Assembly (NCBI GenBank): GCA_963971225.1
Contig: OZ020267.1
Coordinates: forward strand, 86,293,648-86,357,647
Direction of reading: 5' to 3'
DNA: 64,000 bases
Origin: Melieria omissa
Lineage: Eukaryota > Arthropoda > Insecta > Diptera > Ulidiidae
How positions within the stretch are numbered: the stretch's first letter is position 1; each line of letters begins with the position of its first letter. The notes beneath the pieces were generated by a model. It worked only from the letters and a program-made list of their open reading frames with translations. It had not been told where the DNA came from and did not search any database. This document shows positions 8,965 through 19,954 of this stretch, piece by piece. The translations under genes and the position numbers were made by a program.

Positions 8965-10610
8965 CAGTTGACAGAGCTCCTAAAGATGTCATACATTATG
9001 TGGTTAAATGGTAATGCCGATAACAATCTTGTGTTATCGCAAAAGTCGAATGCATTTATTTTGCACGAAAGCTATTAAATACATTTAACACTTTCGCGTC
9101 CGATCACGTATTTTTACGTTTTTTGCCAAACAATGCTAGGAGCCGTTCACGTATTTTTACGTTATTAAAAATTTGAAATCAACTGTTTCCGGGGCACTAC
9201 TAAACCGGAAAATGATTTTTTTCTCAATTTCCCGTGATTAATATTTTTTTAGGCGGTAACACTGCCTTGATAACATTATCATTTGATATTTTAGGCGGTA
9301 ACACTGTTGCTGCTGAGCGCAAGTTTGATTTTTTTGTTAGTTTTGCTGCAAACAAAGCGGCAAAAGGTTTTAGTTTAACTGCACAGAGAGCGGACGCGAA
9401 AGTGTTAAGAAACCTTTCAAATCCTACATTTTAACATAAAATGTGGAGAAATTCCTAAAAATTAGCATAATTATTTGACAGACTATACTTAGTCTTCGCT
9501 GTATTGGAAATTCGATAGCATATTCGTTGTCGATCGAATTTTGCTCATCCCTGTGAAATAAATTTATACAAATTGAATTCAACTGAATCTTTTTTTGTAT
9601 TTTTTGCAATGTTCGATATGCATTTATTGTGTTTAAAATGAAATCAGTAAATTCTATAAAGTCTTTAACGTCGTATAGCAATTTCATTTCGTTGTTTTTC
9701 AGAATTCACAACGAAATCAATCAGCAGTTTGCCAATTAAAAATTAGCATCAGCTGACGTAAGAAGCTGACGGGTGAAACGCGTGTTATGGAGTAAACAAC
9801 AATGTAACGCGAGAAACGCCATAACACGACAAACCCTGATGGCTAAACTCCATAAAGCGCGTATCGTGGTTTTTCGCGTTTCTCGTGTTTCCAGAAAAAG
9901 TTGAATCAGTGTATTTGCATGAAGCAAACTTCATGACTTGACGTCGATACGCCCGAAATGCGGCAAAAGTTGAATTATTTTCAACTTTCTCTCGCGTTTC
10001 TCGCTTAACGATATCAAACAGCTGACAGAGCTCCTAAAGATGTCATACATTATGTAGTTAAATGGTCATGCCGATAACAAAATTGTGTTATCGCAAAAGT
10101 CGAATGCATTTATTTTACACGAAAGCTATTAAATACATTTAAGAAACATTTGAAATTCAATATTTTAACATAAAATGTGGAGAAATTCCTAAAAATTAGC
10201 ACAATTCTTTGACAGACGAAACTTAGTCTTCGCTGTATTGGAAATTCGATAGCTTATTCGTTGTCGATCGAATTTTGCTCATCCCTGTGAAATAAATTGC
10301 TACAAATTGAATTTGCAATGTTCGATTTTTTGCAATGTTCGATATGCATTTATTGTGTTTAAAATGAAATCAGTAAATTCTATAAAGTTTTTAACGTCGT
10401 ATAGAAATTTCATTTCGTTGTTTTTCACAATTCACAACGAAATCAATCAGCAGTTTACCAATTAGCATCAGCTGACGTAAGAAGAACAAGCTGACGCGTG
10501 AAACGCGCTTTATAGAGTTTTACCATTTGCAACGCGAATAACGCGAGAAACGTCATAACACGACAAACCCCGAACGCCTGAAACGCGCTTTATGGAGTTT
10601 GGCCATGAAC
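8965..10610. repeat. Imperfect direct duplication, copy 1
   Basis: The stretch starting TGACAGAGCTCCTAAAGATG at about 8969 recurs at 10022. The two halves (8965-10018 and 10019-10610) match through several hundred bases, apart from the MITE at 9089-9404 in the first half and small indels. Both halves end in related sequence rich in ACGCGAGAAACG. Confidence 0.85.
9089..9404. mobile_element. piggyBac-type MITE with TTAA target duplication, copy 1
   Basis: The 316-bp element has perfect 14-bp inverted ends (CACTTTCGCGTCCG) and is flanked by TTAA on both sides (9085-9088, 9405-9408). The sister half of the direct duplication has an unoccupied TTAA at 10139-10142, which confirms the boundaries. 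It has no transposase, and the 66-codon frame inside it is not a gene. TTAA duplication points to piggyBac-type mobilisation. Confidence 0.85.
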
Positions 10611-10766
10611 GCCTGAAACGCGCTTTATGGTGTTTGACCACAAAGGTTTCCATGATGATCGCGACCGTCATTGCTAGGTTGGACCAAAAGTTTCCATTAT
10701 CACGGCCATCATTGCCAGGTTGGACTAAAAGTTTCCATTATCGCGGTCATCATTGCCAGGTTGAAT
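10573..10766. repeat. Short tandem repeats, copy 1
   Basis: Two copies of an ACGCCTGAAACGCGCTTTA unit are followed by three copies of a 45-bp unit built on GGTTGGACTAAAAGTTTCCA. The second unit also occurs, inverted, in the solo LTR at 33090-33230. Confidence 0.8.
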
Positions 10767-10837
10767 TATTGCACGGTGCGTAGCGACAGTGTTGCTTTGC
10801 ACAGCGACAGACTGTCTTATCGTTACAATACTATCGC

Positions 10838-12031
10838 CATGAGCTCACGCTCATTGGTAGCGAAGTTTTCCTCAGTTGCAGACAAGGTACGGGAGATGAT
10901 GGTTATGGGTCGACCGCCCTGGGACAAGACTGCACCCAATGCGTGCGAGGACGCATCAGTGGTCAGTTCGAAGGGCTTAGAGTAGTCGGGATAAAGTAAG
11001 AGGACGTCCTCGGAGGCGAGAATTTCCTTGATTTTGTTGAAAGCTCTCAGTGCCTCTTCGTCGAGCTGGATACGAACGTTTTTGGACCGATTGGCTCCAA
11101 TGTTCCCGTTCTCGCCACGCAGGTACTTCGTCAGCGGTTTGGCGATAGTTGCGTAGTCTTGCACAAATCGTCGGTAATACCCCGATAGTCAGAAAACGAT
11201 CGTAGGCTGCGTAGAGTCTGTGGGGTCTCGTAATTCAGGATGTCCCGCACTTTGTCCGGGCAAGTTCTTATTCCATCCTCGGAGACAAGAAATCCGAGGA
11301 ATTCCACCTCTCTTCTCATAAATTTCGTCTTCTCCAATGACACCCTCATATTTGCCGCGAAACGCTTTTCGAGAATGCGGCCTACATCGTTGATGTGTTG
11401 GTCCTCGTTTTCAGAGAAGATGATCACATCGTCGATGTAAACGTGGCAACACTTGCCAATTTCATCTCTTAGAACGTCGTCGATAGCTCGCTGAAAAATG
11501 CTTGGAGCATTTTTAAGTCCGAATGGCAGTCGGCAGAATTCATACTTGCCATTATTGACAGATAATGCTGTTTTCTCCCTGTCGCGTTCGTCTAACTTGA
11601 TTTGGTGGAACCCCGATTTGAGATCCAGGGTCGTGAAGAAGGTGGACTTGCCCAAGTTAGCGAGGATGACGGAAGTGTCCGGAATGTGATACCTATCTGC
11701 TACTGTTTTCTCGTTAGCATCCTGAATTCGATGACCAACCTCAACTTCCGTTCCCCTGTCTCTGTTGTGCCCTTTTTACCAACGACCCATATTGGATTGT
11801 TGTACGGGGAACGTGATGGCCTAATTATGCCGTCTCGTAGAAGGCTGGCCACCTCATTGTTGACAAACTCGGTGGCAGCTATGGGATGTTGTGTTGTATG
11901 GCAACGGTTCTGTTGGGTCAGCGAAAACTCCGCATTGTTCCTTGAGTAGCCGAGAGATTTTTTCGTTATAGTTTGGGATTGCCATTACGCTATTAACGTT
12001 CTGGAAATAGAAGTACATCAGTACATCACCT
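10838..12031 (-). pseudogene. Errantivirus-like reverse transcriptase/RNase H, copy 1-2 junction
   Basis: Read on the minus strand, the linker after protease (12031 to about 11860) leads into RT with LDLKSGFHQIKL, RLPFGLKNAPSIFQRA, the catalytic YIDD (HVYIDDVIIF) and MRVSLEKTKF. The frame breaks near 11160, and the next frame carries the RT end and RNase H (TTDASSHALGAVLSQ, ATNEREL). Another frame break lies near 11720, between the RT fingers and palm. The sequence then ends in the composite insertion at 10838. The protein is strongly similar to, but clearly older than, that of the element at 56291. Confidence 0.85.
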
Positions 12032-12901
12032 ATTGTCGTCGACGAAGAATCCCATCTACTCGTTTGCGGATGACAGCACCATTTGTCATTCATACTCCTT
12101 CACAAAGCGCCCCAGCTCTGTGGAGATTGAGAGAGAACGGCGCCGTATGAATGATACACTTAATAGCGACCTACAAACAATCTCCAAGTGGGGTCAAGTG
12201 AACAGGGTCGATTTTAATCCTCGCAAGACCCAATGTTGCCTGTTATCCCACAAACGAGTCTCCCCACATCCCTGGTTATGGATGGTGTGAGTATTGCGGA
12301 ATCGGCAGCTCTTGATGTTCTGGGCATGTCCATTAAGAACGATCTTCGTTGGAACGATCATATTTTTGGCGTGTCGAAAAAAGCAGCCAAGGCTTTTTAA
12401 AGCGGTGCAAAAAATACTTCACCCCGTCCGATCTCCGCATCATTTATACCACCTATATCCGACCTAAAATGGAGTCTAACTCGCACCTATGGGCAGGGGC
12501 TTCAAAAACTCATTTGGAGCTCCTGTGGTGTGGTTTTATTTTACCGTTACTTTTTCGGCAATTCCTCAGTGGAGATGAGCAGCTTGCTGCCATCACTCCG
12601 GGTATTCCCACGGGCAACCCGTTTGAACACTGGCGCCCATGCATTCCACGTTGAAACGATGTTCCAGCGCACTACGCACTACAGAGAAAGTTCGTTCCTG
12701 GCCCGAACAGCGCGATTGTGGAATGGTCTCCCTGCAGATGTTTTCCCCAGCACTTATGATCTTGATGGATTCAAGGCAAGAGTTATTCTTCACCCAACAT
12801 CCTTTCTCCCAACCTATATATCCTTCCTGAACCAGCGCAATCCCCGCATTTATAGGGGTTTCCCCTGCGCGTTGGCTCGTATTTAAAAAAAAAAAAAAAA
12901 A
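12032..12901 (+). mobile_element. 5'-truncated Jockey/CR1-type LINE fragment, copy 2
   Basis: Identical in layout to the fragment at 160-1029, including its poly(A) length and internal deletions, so it was duplicated with the unit and did not insert independently. Confidence 0.85.
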
Positions 12902-13647
12902 GTATCTCCTCTCCGCCTTCATAATAGAGGGTTCCCTTTTTCAAGTCCAGTTTAGCATTTATTTCTCTAAGGAAATCAAAACCTAGATGCCGTCGAATGT
13001 TTGTAGCGAGGGTAAAATGAAAAAGTCAGTAGTTTTGCCAAAAATGTTTATGGTGAACTTTTGGCGAATTGTGTCGGTGCCGTGAAGTGTCTTAACAGCT
13101 AAAGGGCTTTTGACCGCTTTGATACCCTTAAGGCCACTAATATTCTTTACATAATTTTTTGCAGCACCTGTATCAATCAGAAATTTTAGTTTTCCTCCTG
13201 CGAATGTCCTGCTGACAGAGGGTAGGAGGGATCTTGTTCCTAAAAAATGTATATCGTCCGTCTCTTGATTGGTGTAGTAATCGTCGGGTTGTTCGCCTTC
13301 GTCGTAGGCGTCATAAGTCTGGAGCCCTTCATATTGGTGGTCGTCGTCTTGTTCTTGAGCCCGTACGTGGTTTATACGTTGCATTTTCGGAATTGGCTGT
13401 CTATCACTTTCATTGCGCTTCTTTTGAGCCCTCTCTTGATTATGCCATTCTGGCACCGGACGTCCATTGAAAGGGTTTCTTTGTACGAAAGGGCCCGGAG
13501 TGGGCTTATGGTAGTTTCCATAATTTTGAGGTACCGGTGGCCGTGGTGCTGGCCTATTCTGCCTGAAGTATGACAGTGATGGATCGACCTCCGTTGGTGT
13601 TGCAGTCTGTCGTCCGATAATGCGGGAGATTACTGAATTGGTTTGGT
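12902..13647 (-). pseudogene. Errantivirus-like gag C-terminus and protease, copy 2
   Basis: Protease signature LIDTGAAKNY as in copy 1. The plus strand reads TAAAAAA at 13241-13247, so the sense strand keeps the TTTTTTA heptamer that copy 1 has lost by one substitution. In this relic the reading frames around the heptamer no longer match a gag-to-pol shift. Confidence 0.8.
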
Positions 13648-14406
13648 TTAGGCTTTGAAAGTGGTTCGTTTCGGTTTAAGAATGACTGGGAAAATGAAGA
13701 GCGGGCCTGGTTGGCTTCTAGCTCCAGCAAGGGCTAAAGCCGTGGGCATATCAGCGGGTCTTGATGAAAATAGAATGTCACACAAAGGCCTGTTAAGCCC
13801 CGAAATGAAGACTCGGAGCGCATCTTCCCTATACTTCCTGTTCAGGGATTTTATGAGGTTCCTTTGCTCTCCATAACTTATGATAGTTTTATTAACTATC
13901 AGTGTCAGCTTCTTCTCCACCTCATCATAAAATTCCGTTATAGAGAGCCTACACTGACGTAATGTGGACATTTCATGTTCTATCAAGTACACGGGCCTCT
14001 TGTCCGCGTACGTGGAGTCCAGCCTGGCTATAAATGCCCCAAAGTTCAGGACGGTGTTGTAGGACGCTAGTACTGTGTCGGCAGACCCTAAAATCTTGTT
14101 CCGTATGATAGCCACTGCCTGATAATGACGGGAGCTGCCCTCGTATCTTTCAAAAATTTTGTAGGCAGCATGTGCTGCCTGTCTCCAAGAGACATAATGC
14201 AGCTGTTCCTCGCGGAATTCAGGCAGAGACTTCACCAAGTCCAACGATTCGTCGCAGTCTACGCCGTCCCTGATCGTCACTGGTTCATATTCGACGATTG
14301 CCGGAGGGGTCTCTAGGGTCGCCAGTCTATTAGTCAGGTCGTCTACGGTAGCCCGGAACTCTGCCCTAGTTTGCTCTGTTGCGGCTTTTATAGCCGCGTT
14401 TAGCAA
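13648..14406 (-). pseudogene. Errantivirus-like gag, copy 2
   Basis: The 252-residue translation is identical to copy 1, with the same frameshift after the ALALA motif. The frameshift therefore predates the duplication. Confidence 0.85.
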
Positions 14407-14971
14407 CTGCTGAACTACTGGTACCTCTATTGGAAAGCAAATTTTTAAAAATTATATTGAAAAACTATATTGAAAAATCGTTGCTGTTGTATTTATTTCA
14501 TTATTTTTTGTTCCTTGTTCACTCCTCTCGGGAGCATAGGGCCTCCACAAGACAGCCTTGTGTTGGTTACATTAATCAGTTGTGTTGTTCTGCCAGCGTA
14601 GGTGATTGGCCTGCCGCAGGTAGTCCTAAGTGATGGAATCATCTAACGCCGCTCAGGAACGTCGTCTCCGCTCGTAGCGCCATCTCTTGTGAGGAGGTTA
14701 CAGCAGAATGGTTGGGGACCTCGCTAGGATCAGGTTGGTGCGCGCTGTTTTCGCAATTGTCCGCTTCCCCTTGCAGATGTCGCTCGTGCGCATGTTTTGC
14801 GTAACTGTTTATTTGTTTACTTTTTATCAGCCGCACAGTGCATAATTGCGCGTTCTATTGCGTGGAAGTGGAATAATTGGGTTGGGAATTAATGAACTTG
14901 GATATGTTGCAGGGTTTTTAGGAAAAGTTAGAGAACAGGAAAAATCGGAAAAATTGGTTGGAAAAGTGCGG

Positions 14972-15049
14972 GGACCGTGCACACGGCGGGAGTTGAACCC
15001 ACGACCTCTGGGATGACAGTCTAGTGGACTCACGCTAGGCTATCGAGGC
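14972..15049 (-). mobile_element. tRNA-derived SINE head, copy 2
   Basis: Same A and B boxes as at 3100-3177; no difference seen. Confidence 0.6.
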
Positions 15050-16010
15050 TGCTGTATTTATTTATTTCTTCATATTTTTTGTGTGGCTGCAATTTTAAGT
15101 TTACCATTACTTCTCACGCACATTTTCATATTTATAGCTTTGTTTAATTATATTATTTATTTTTTATATTTATAGTTTAATTTTTATATATGTACCATTT
15201 TGTTTATTAATTGTTTGTTTCTTGTAGGTTTTAATTTTTTAGTTTTGTTTGTTTTTTTCTTTGGTTTTGTTAAATCTTTTTTTGTTTTGTTTCTCAGTTT
15301 ACTCACTTTTTCTTAGATTTTTTTGTTTTGTTTATTTGTTTACTTTTCTCTTAACTCCTCTTTAAGCTTACAACTTAAGGCATAATTACAAACTAAATTA
15401 AAGTTAATTATTATTTTTTGTCATATAAATATATATATATTATTTTCTTGTTTGTTTGTATGCTGCAAATATTTGGTTTCATTACTTTATACGCTTTTTT
15501 ATACTCATATCAGATTTTCAGATTTTTTGTTTTAAATGTATTTATTTGCATGTGTTGTTGTTGTTGTTGTTTATTGGTTGGTTAGTTGTGTTAATGAAAT
15601 TTGTTTTAAATTAAAACATAAAAATCTACTTTTTAGAGAATTTGTTTGCTTTTCTCTTGTACACAACAACAAATGCAGCCATCACTCTTACTTTTGCTTC
15701 TTGCTGTACGTCTTTCTTGATTTTTTTGTTTGCTGTTTGCTATATTTCTAACTTTTCATCTTCTTTCTATACTTTTTGCTCTACTTCTTTCCATACTTCT
15801 TGCTTTTCTTTTTCCTATTTTTCATTCTTTTTATATTTCTTTTCGTCTTCGTTCTACAGTTATTTTTTTTATAACATTTTTGCTTCGTTCTTTTGCTGGT
15901 GAAGTTGCTTGTGGTGTTGTGTTTTCTTGTTTAAATGTTTGTCAGTATGTTTACATATTTGTTTGCCTATTTCTTTACATGTTTTCATATTTCTTTGCTT
16001 GTTTCTATTT

Positions 16011-16207
16011 GGTTTTTGTGTTGGAAACTTTTGGTTTGTTTGAATGTTTTTTGTTTTTCAGTTTTTGAAAATTGTTTTTGTTTGTTTGATTTTTGTGTTG
16101 GAAACATTTGGTTCGTTGGAATGTTTTTTGTTCTTCAGTTTTTGAAAATTTGTTTTTGTTTGTTTGATTTTTGTGTTGGAAACTTGTGTTTTGTTTGAAT
16201 GTTTTTT
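16011..16207. repeat. Three leader tandem repeats, copy 2
   Basis: The 77-78 bp repeats are kept without length change relative to 4139-4335. Confidence 0.8.
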
Positions 16208-16276
16208 TGCACTCACACGCGGGTTCGGGCACTCGGGCCACTTTTAACTGTCCTTTACCAGGACTTTTTTCGTGTG

Positions 16277-16532
16277 GCCCCACGTTGGGCGCCAGTTAAA
16301 ATTTAATAAAACACAGAAGGTACTTTCCACAATGTGGAATTGATAAAAATTATCTTCTTTTATTCTGCCGAAGGGCAACCGGTAGGTTTTTCAGTCAAAT
16401 TGCGACTAACTAAATTTAATCCAACTGCCCCAGTCTTGCTGCTGTCACCATCGCCGTCACTGCCGCCGTATTCGCTGAAGTCAGTGCCCGCACGTGCATC
16501 CGCTCGACGTTCCATAGCGCTGATGTAGCGTT
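16277..16532 (-). mobile_element. Primer-binding site and 5' LTR remnant, copy 2
   Basis: The primer site is at 16277-16294 and the LTR end at 16294 upward. Right limit approximate, as in copy 1. Confidence 0.6.
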
Positions 16533-16589
16533 ATTTGCCATGGTTGGTTATTGATCACCGCTGTCATGGTGGTATTGCCCGGGATGTGC

Positions 16590-16767
16590 GCTGCCTGGAT
16601 TTGGTTGAGCGATCATACTGATATGTTTGCCATCAATGGCACCCAAACAATTGGGAAAATTCCAAATATTTTTGAATTTTTCCTCAGGTATAATTTTATA
16701 AGGTATTTTTAGGTATAATTTTTGACTTATTGCATTGTGGTATTCTGAACAAGTAGTGCAATGAACG
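16590..16767 (-). pseudogene. PIF/Harbinger transposase fragment, copy 2
   Basis: Carries the same AIDGKH-containing stretch as 4718-4895. Confidence 0.6.
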
Positions 16768-17780
16768 AAATGAATTGTCGGTCACCAAAAAATGTAACGC
16801 CAAAGCCAAGCGCGCCTCGGGCAGAATTGTGAGACAAGTGACAGTAGGTGCTCAAACCGACGTTTTTTCCATTCTATGGAAACTAAAGAATAGCCGCTGT
16901 TCCATTTGATCACCCACTCCAGACTCCTTGTTCATTTCTTTTTTTTAGCCACGGCAAAACCCATGTTGAACGTGGGCGCCTTTTCCCCTCATTTGCGTCA
17001 AGAAGAAGAAAAATAGCCCAGCAATGATGCAAGTATTTTCTGTGTCCTGCAATTGCAATGTCGTCTTGTCGTATTCTGCGTGAAAATTGTATTTTAAAAG
17101 GTTTTCCTTCACTAGTTCAATTCAATTACCCATACCTGTGGTATTTTTAACCAACGAGAAATGCGTCGCACTTGCACAAATTTTTTTTAATTCGGGACGG
17201 ACACGAAATTTACCCATGAAAATTGACTTTTTTAAAAAATCACAGAAAAGTTCGTGGTACAGATATCTCAAAATCATTGGTAGGGATGGTTGGGGTAAAG
17301 ATGGAACTACCTTAGTCTAGTGCAGGTCACCCTAAGGTAACCCACCAGGTCACCCGCTATCTAGCTAGAGTTCCAGACTCCAAAAATTTTAAATTTTCCG
17401 GAGGTGAAAATGTGACGAAACGTAGTGGCCTTAGAACTTCACAAAAATTTGCCTCCTAACTCACCTGTTGGTTGGTTAAGTGGCTGCCTCTGTATGAGAC
17501 ACACCTAGGCCTATGGGCCCGTTGTGATACCACAAATTCCACCCATTTGAAATATGTATGCAACACTGTTTTTTCCAACATGTGATACAACACACATTTC
17601 AAGCGGATGGGGAATGGAAGGGAGGGGACCTACAGTTTAGCGCCGAATCCGAACGGCGATTGGCAGTTTTTTCTTTCACACTTGGAGGTTTTGCCTTTGC
17701 CTGCCAAGGTGGCACTTGTGCGATTCTTGTAATTCTCATCTCCTTCATGTGGATAGCGATAGAAGTAAATGACTGTTTTT

Positions 17781-17855
17781 CCAGCCCAAGCCAGGAATCG
17801 AACCTGGGGCGGTCGGTATGAGAAGCCAACGCGCTACCCGCTGTGCTATCGAGGC
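17781..17855 (-). mobile_element. tRNA-derived SINE head, second family, copy 2
   Basis: Same boxes as at 5909-5983. Confidence 0.6.
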
Positions 17856-18476
17856 CGGAACTCATCTGTAAACAATACAATTTTTTGTTCACGGGTTTAG
17901 CTGATCACTTCAAAAAGTATGGAAAAAGGCTACCATTGCTGCCTGATGGGTACAAAATACCCAATGAATATCTCAGCAACGTGCGGAGATAGAAAGCTGA
18001 AATTTCTGATCATTTTGGGTCAATTCCAGGTCGTGTGTGAAATTTTATCAAAATCGTATGGGCGGAAATGGTACCCGGCTTTACCGAGTTTAGTAAATAA
18101 AGAACCAACAAACAAACATAACATAACATGAACAAATATTTATTAATACAAACAATAAATTAATTTTTTAAAAACATAATATTCTTTCTCGCTAATATTC
18201 AAAATTAAATAATTTATTATTAGTTTTACCTTATTATTAGTTTACCTTACCTACGACATCATGCTCTAAGAAACCGTCAACTAGTGAACGACCTTAGCGT
18301 TGATCTAAAAACCGGGCTGACCGTGACATCATCGATTCTAGTAGCGTCGGCCATCATCAGCGTTTCGCTGCTTCTATAGTCTTCATTGTAAAGCGAAAAC
18401 GGAAAGCGGCAATGTCAAGGGCGGTAAAAAACATCATCCAAGCAACAAGCGAGAGGTCCGAGGACGTCCCTCACTT

Positions 18477-18762
18477 AGGAGGGGAGGAGTTAGCGTAAAC
18501 AAAGTGCTGAGTTGCAGTTCATATCCACTGCTGTGGGTTAGCGGATACACTGCAGACGCTACGTTAGCAATTTTGCAGTTAACGGGTTTAAGCGCTACCC
18601 AGCGTGGGAATCTGCTGACTCAGGCCACGCGCGAGCCAACTGCAACTCTCGGCTCTTTAGCTTTTAGTTTAGTTTTAAGTCGGAACTCACTCAAGAAAGG
18701 CGCAGCCAAATTGCTCGCCGCAAAAAAGTAAAAATCAACCAAATACCAGCACATCTTATTAA
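18477..18762 (+). mobile_element. Polypurine tract and plus-strand LTR end, copy 2
   Basis: The polypurine tract is at 18477-18487 and the AGTTAGCG start at 18488. Array copy 3 ends before this point, so only two copies exist in the window. Confidence 0.45.
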
Positions 18763-18763
18763 T

Positions 18764-19032
18764 TTACATACAGTTATTATCTTGCAAAATTTTGAGTTTG
18801 GAAATACTTAATATGCTATTTATATTAACGTTGGCGGAGTGCTCAGCAGCTATTATCCTCTCAGTTTCCTTATTTGCGAGGATAATTGGGTTAATTATAT
18901 TTGCTTTCCCTAGAGTTACTGTATAAATAATATTTTCGATGTCTGTCAGCATTGCTCTATTCCTGGCGGTGAGCAGTTCGAACATGTTAGCCGCGCTCAC
19001 GTCCCTTTCCTTTGTCTCGTCAAGCAAGTTGT
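18764..19032 (-). pseudogene. Errantivirus-like env fragment, copy 2
   Basis: Differs from copy 1 by one noticed substitution (Ala to Thr in the ELLAARNR motif, near 18970). Confidence 0.45.
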
Positions 19033-19790
19033 TTAGTCTTTTTCCTGTGCCTTGCTGATTCTGGTTTTAATTTCCTCTTTAAGGGCATTTGGAATAGACT
19101 GAATTATGTCTATGGGCTTTTGTCCCGTGACGGAATGGACCGATCGGTTATATTTGGACGTGGCAAGCAAGATTAAATCTGAGGTGGCATTTAGCCCTTG
19201 GGTCATCTTAACGCATCGAGCGATTTCTGATAGAGTACTGTGAAATTGCTCGAATTGGCCGTTAGTGGTACTATGGTGCGGAGGTGTTGTGAATATATCT
19301 ATTGCAAAGTGATGCCTCAATAAGGACTTCACTGTTTGAGAGTTTAGGGATTTTTCAAGTCGCAAACTACGGTTGTTGTATACTTGAAAGAGTTAAGGAT
19401 TTGTTGGATGGGTTCTTTTATGTCAACTATTGACCTCGAATTTATGGGGGAGACAATAGCAAACTTAGAAAATTTGTCCACACACGTCAGGAAGTGCTTT
19501 TTGTCCGTCGAGTAGATGTCAATATGTAAAATTTCACCGGGGTATTGAGGAATTGGGGAGCTACCTACTGTTGTTTTGGGAGGGTGGCGCTGATACTTGG
19601 CTTCACGGCAGACCGTACAGGTTGAAACCAATTCTTTCAATCTCTTCTGCATGGTGGGGGAAAAATACTCGCGCGCAGAACGGTGAGCCCTGTTGTGTCT
19701 TAGTTCCAGAATTTCCCTTTGATAGCTTTCATTAAAGACATCCATTACTTGTCTTGAAGCAGAGTCTATACTAGTCTTGAAACTTCGCTC
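19033..19790 (-). pseudogene. Errantivirus-like integrase, copy 2
   Basis: Has the same frame break as copy 1. One substitution changes Val to Phe just before the region of the third catalytic residue (NGQFEQ, near 19255). Confidence 0.8.
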
Positions 19791-19954
19791 AAACGGCTAA
19801 TCTGTCAAAAAATTTTGAACATATGGTTATCTTTGCGCATTTAGATAATAAAAGTGGGAGAGCAGCCAAAGCAGCTGTTCGCTATTTGCCCGCTGAAATA
19901 AATTTTTCGTACAACTGATTTTCACTAAAAAGGATTAGTAAATACAATTTTCGG

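Larger units (their letters stand above)
7918..10838. other. Composite insertion inside proviral pol, copy 1
   Basis: Between the RNase H motif ATNERELMAIV (ending near 10838) and the integrase (starting near 7918), about 2.9 kb of unrelated AT-rich sequence replaces roughly 175 codons of pol. It holds a palindrome arm, a mariner relic, an imperfect direct duplication, a TTAA-flanked MITE and short tandem repeats. No protein gene of its own was found apart from the mariner fragment. It may itself be one composite element, but I could not find matching ends. Confidence 0.6.
1..11872. repeat. Tandem array unit, copy 1 (shortened)
   Basis: The same block of sequence recurs 11872 bases further on and again 12604 bases after that, so this is the first visible copy of a tandem array. 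The window starts inside the unit, so the true left edge is not visible. Copy 1 is 732 bp shorter than copy 2. I attribute this to one deletion of about 1.34 kb between about 8.1 and 8.2 kb and one mariner insertion of about 0.6 kb at 8331-8932. Elsewhere it matches copy 2 almost base for base; differences I noticed are near 1371, 7104, 7378, 7653 and 10633. Confidence 0.95.

Noticed and set aside
9234..9434. 66-residue frame over the TTAA MITE
   Set aside because: Lies across the MITE edge and contains a local duplication; no protein similarity.
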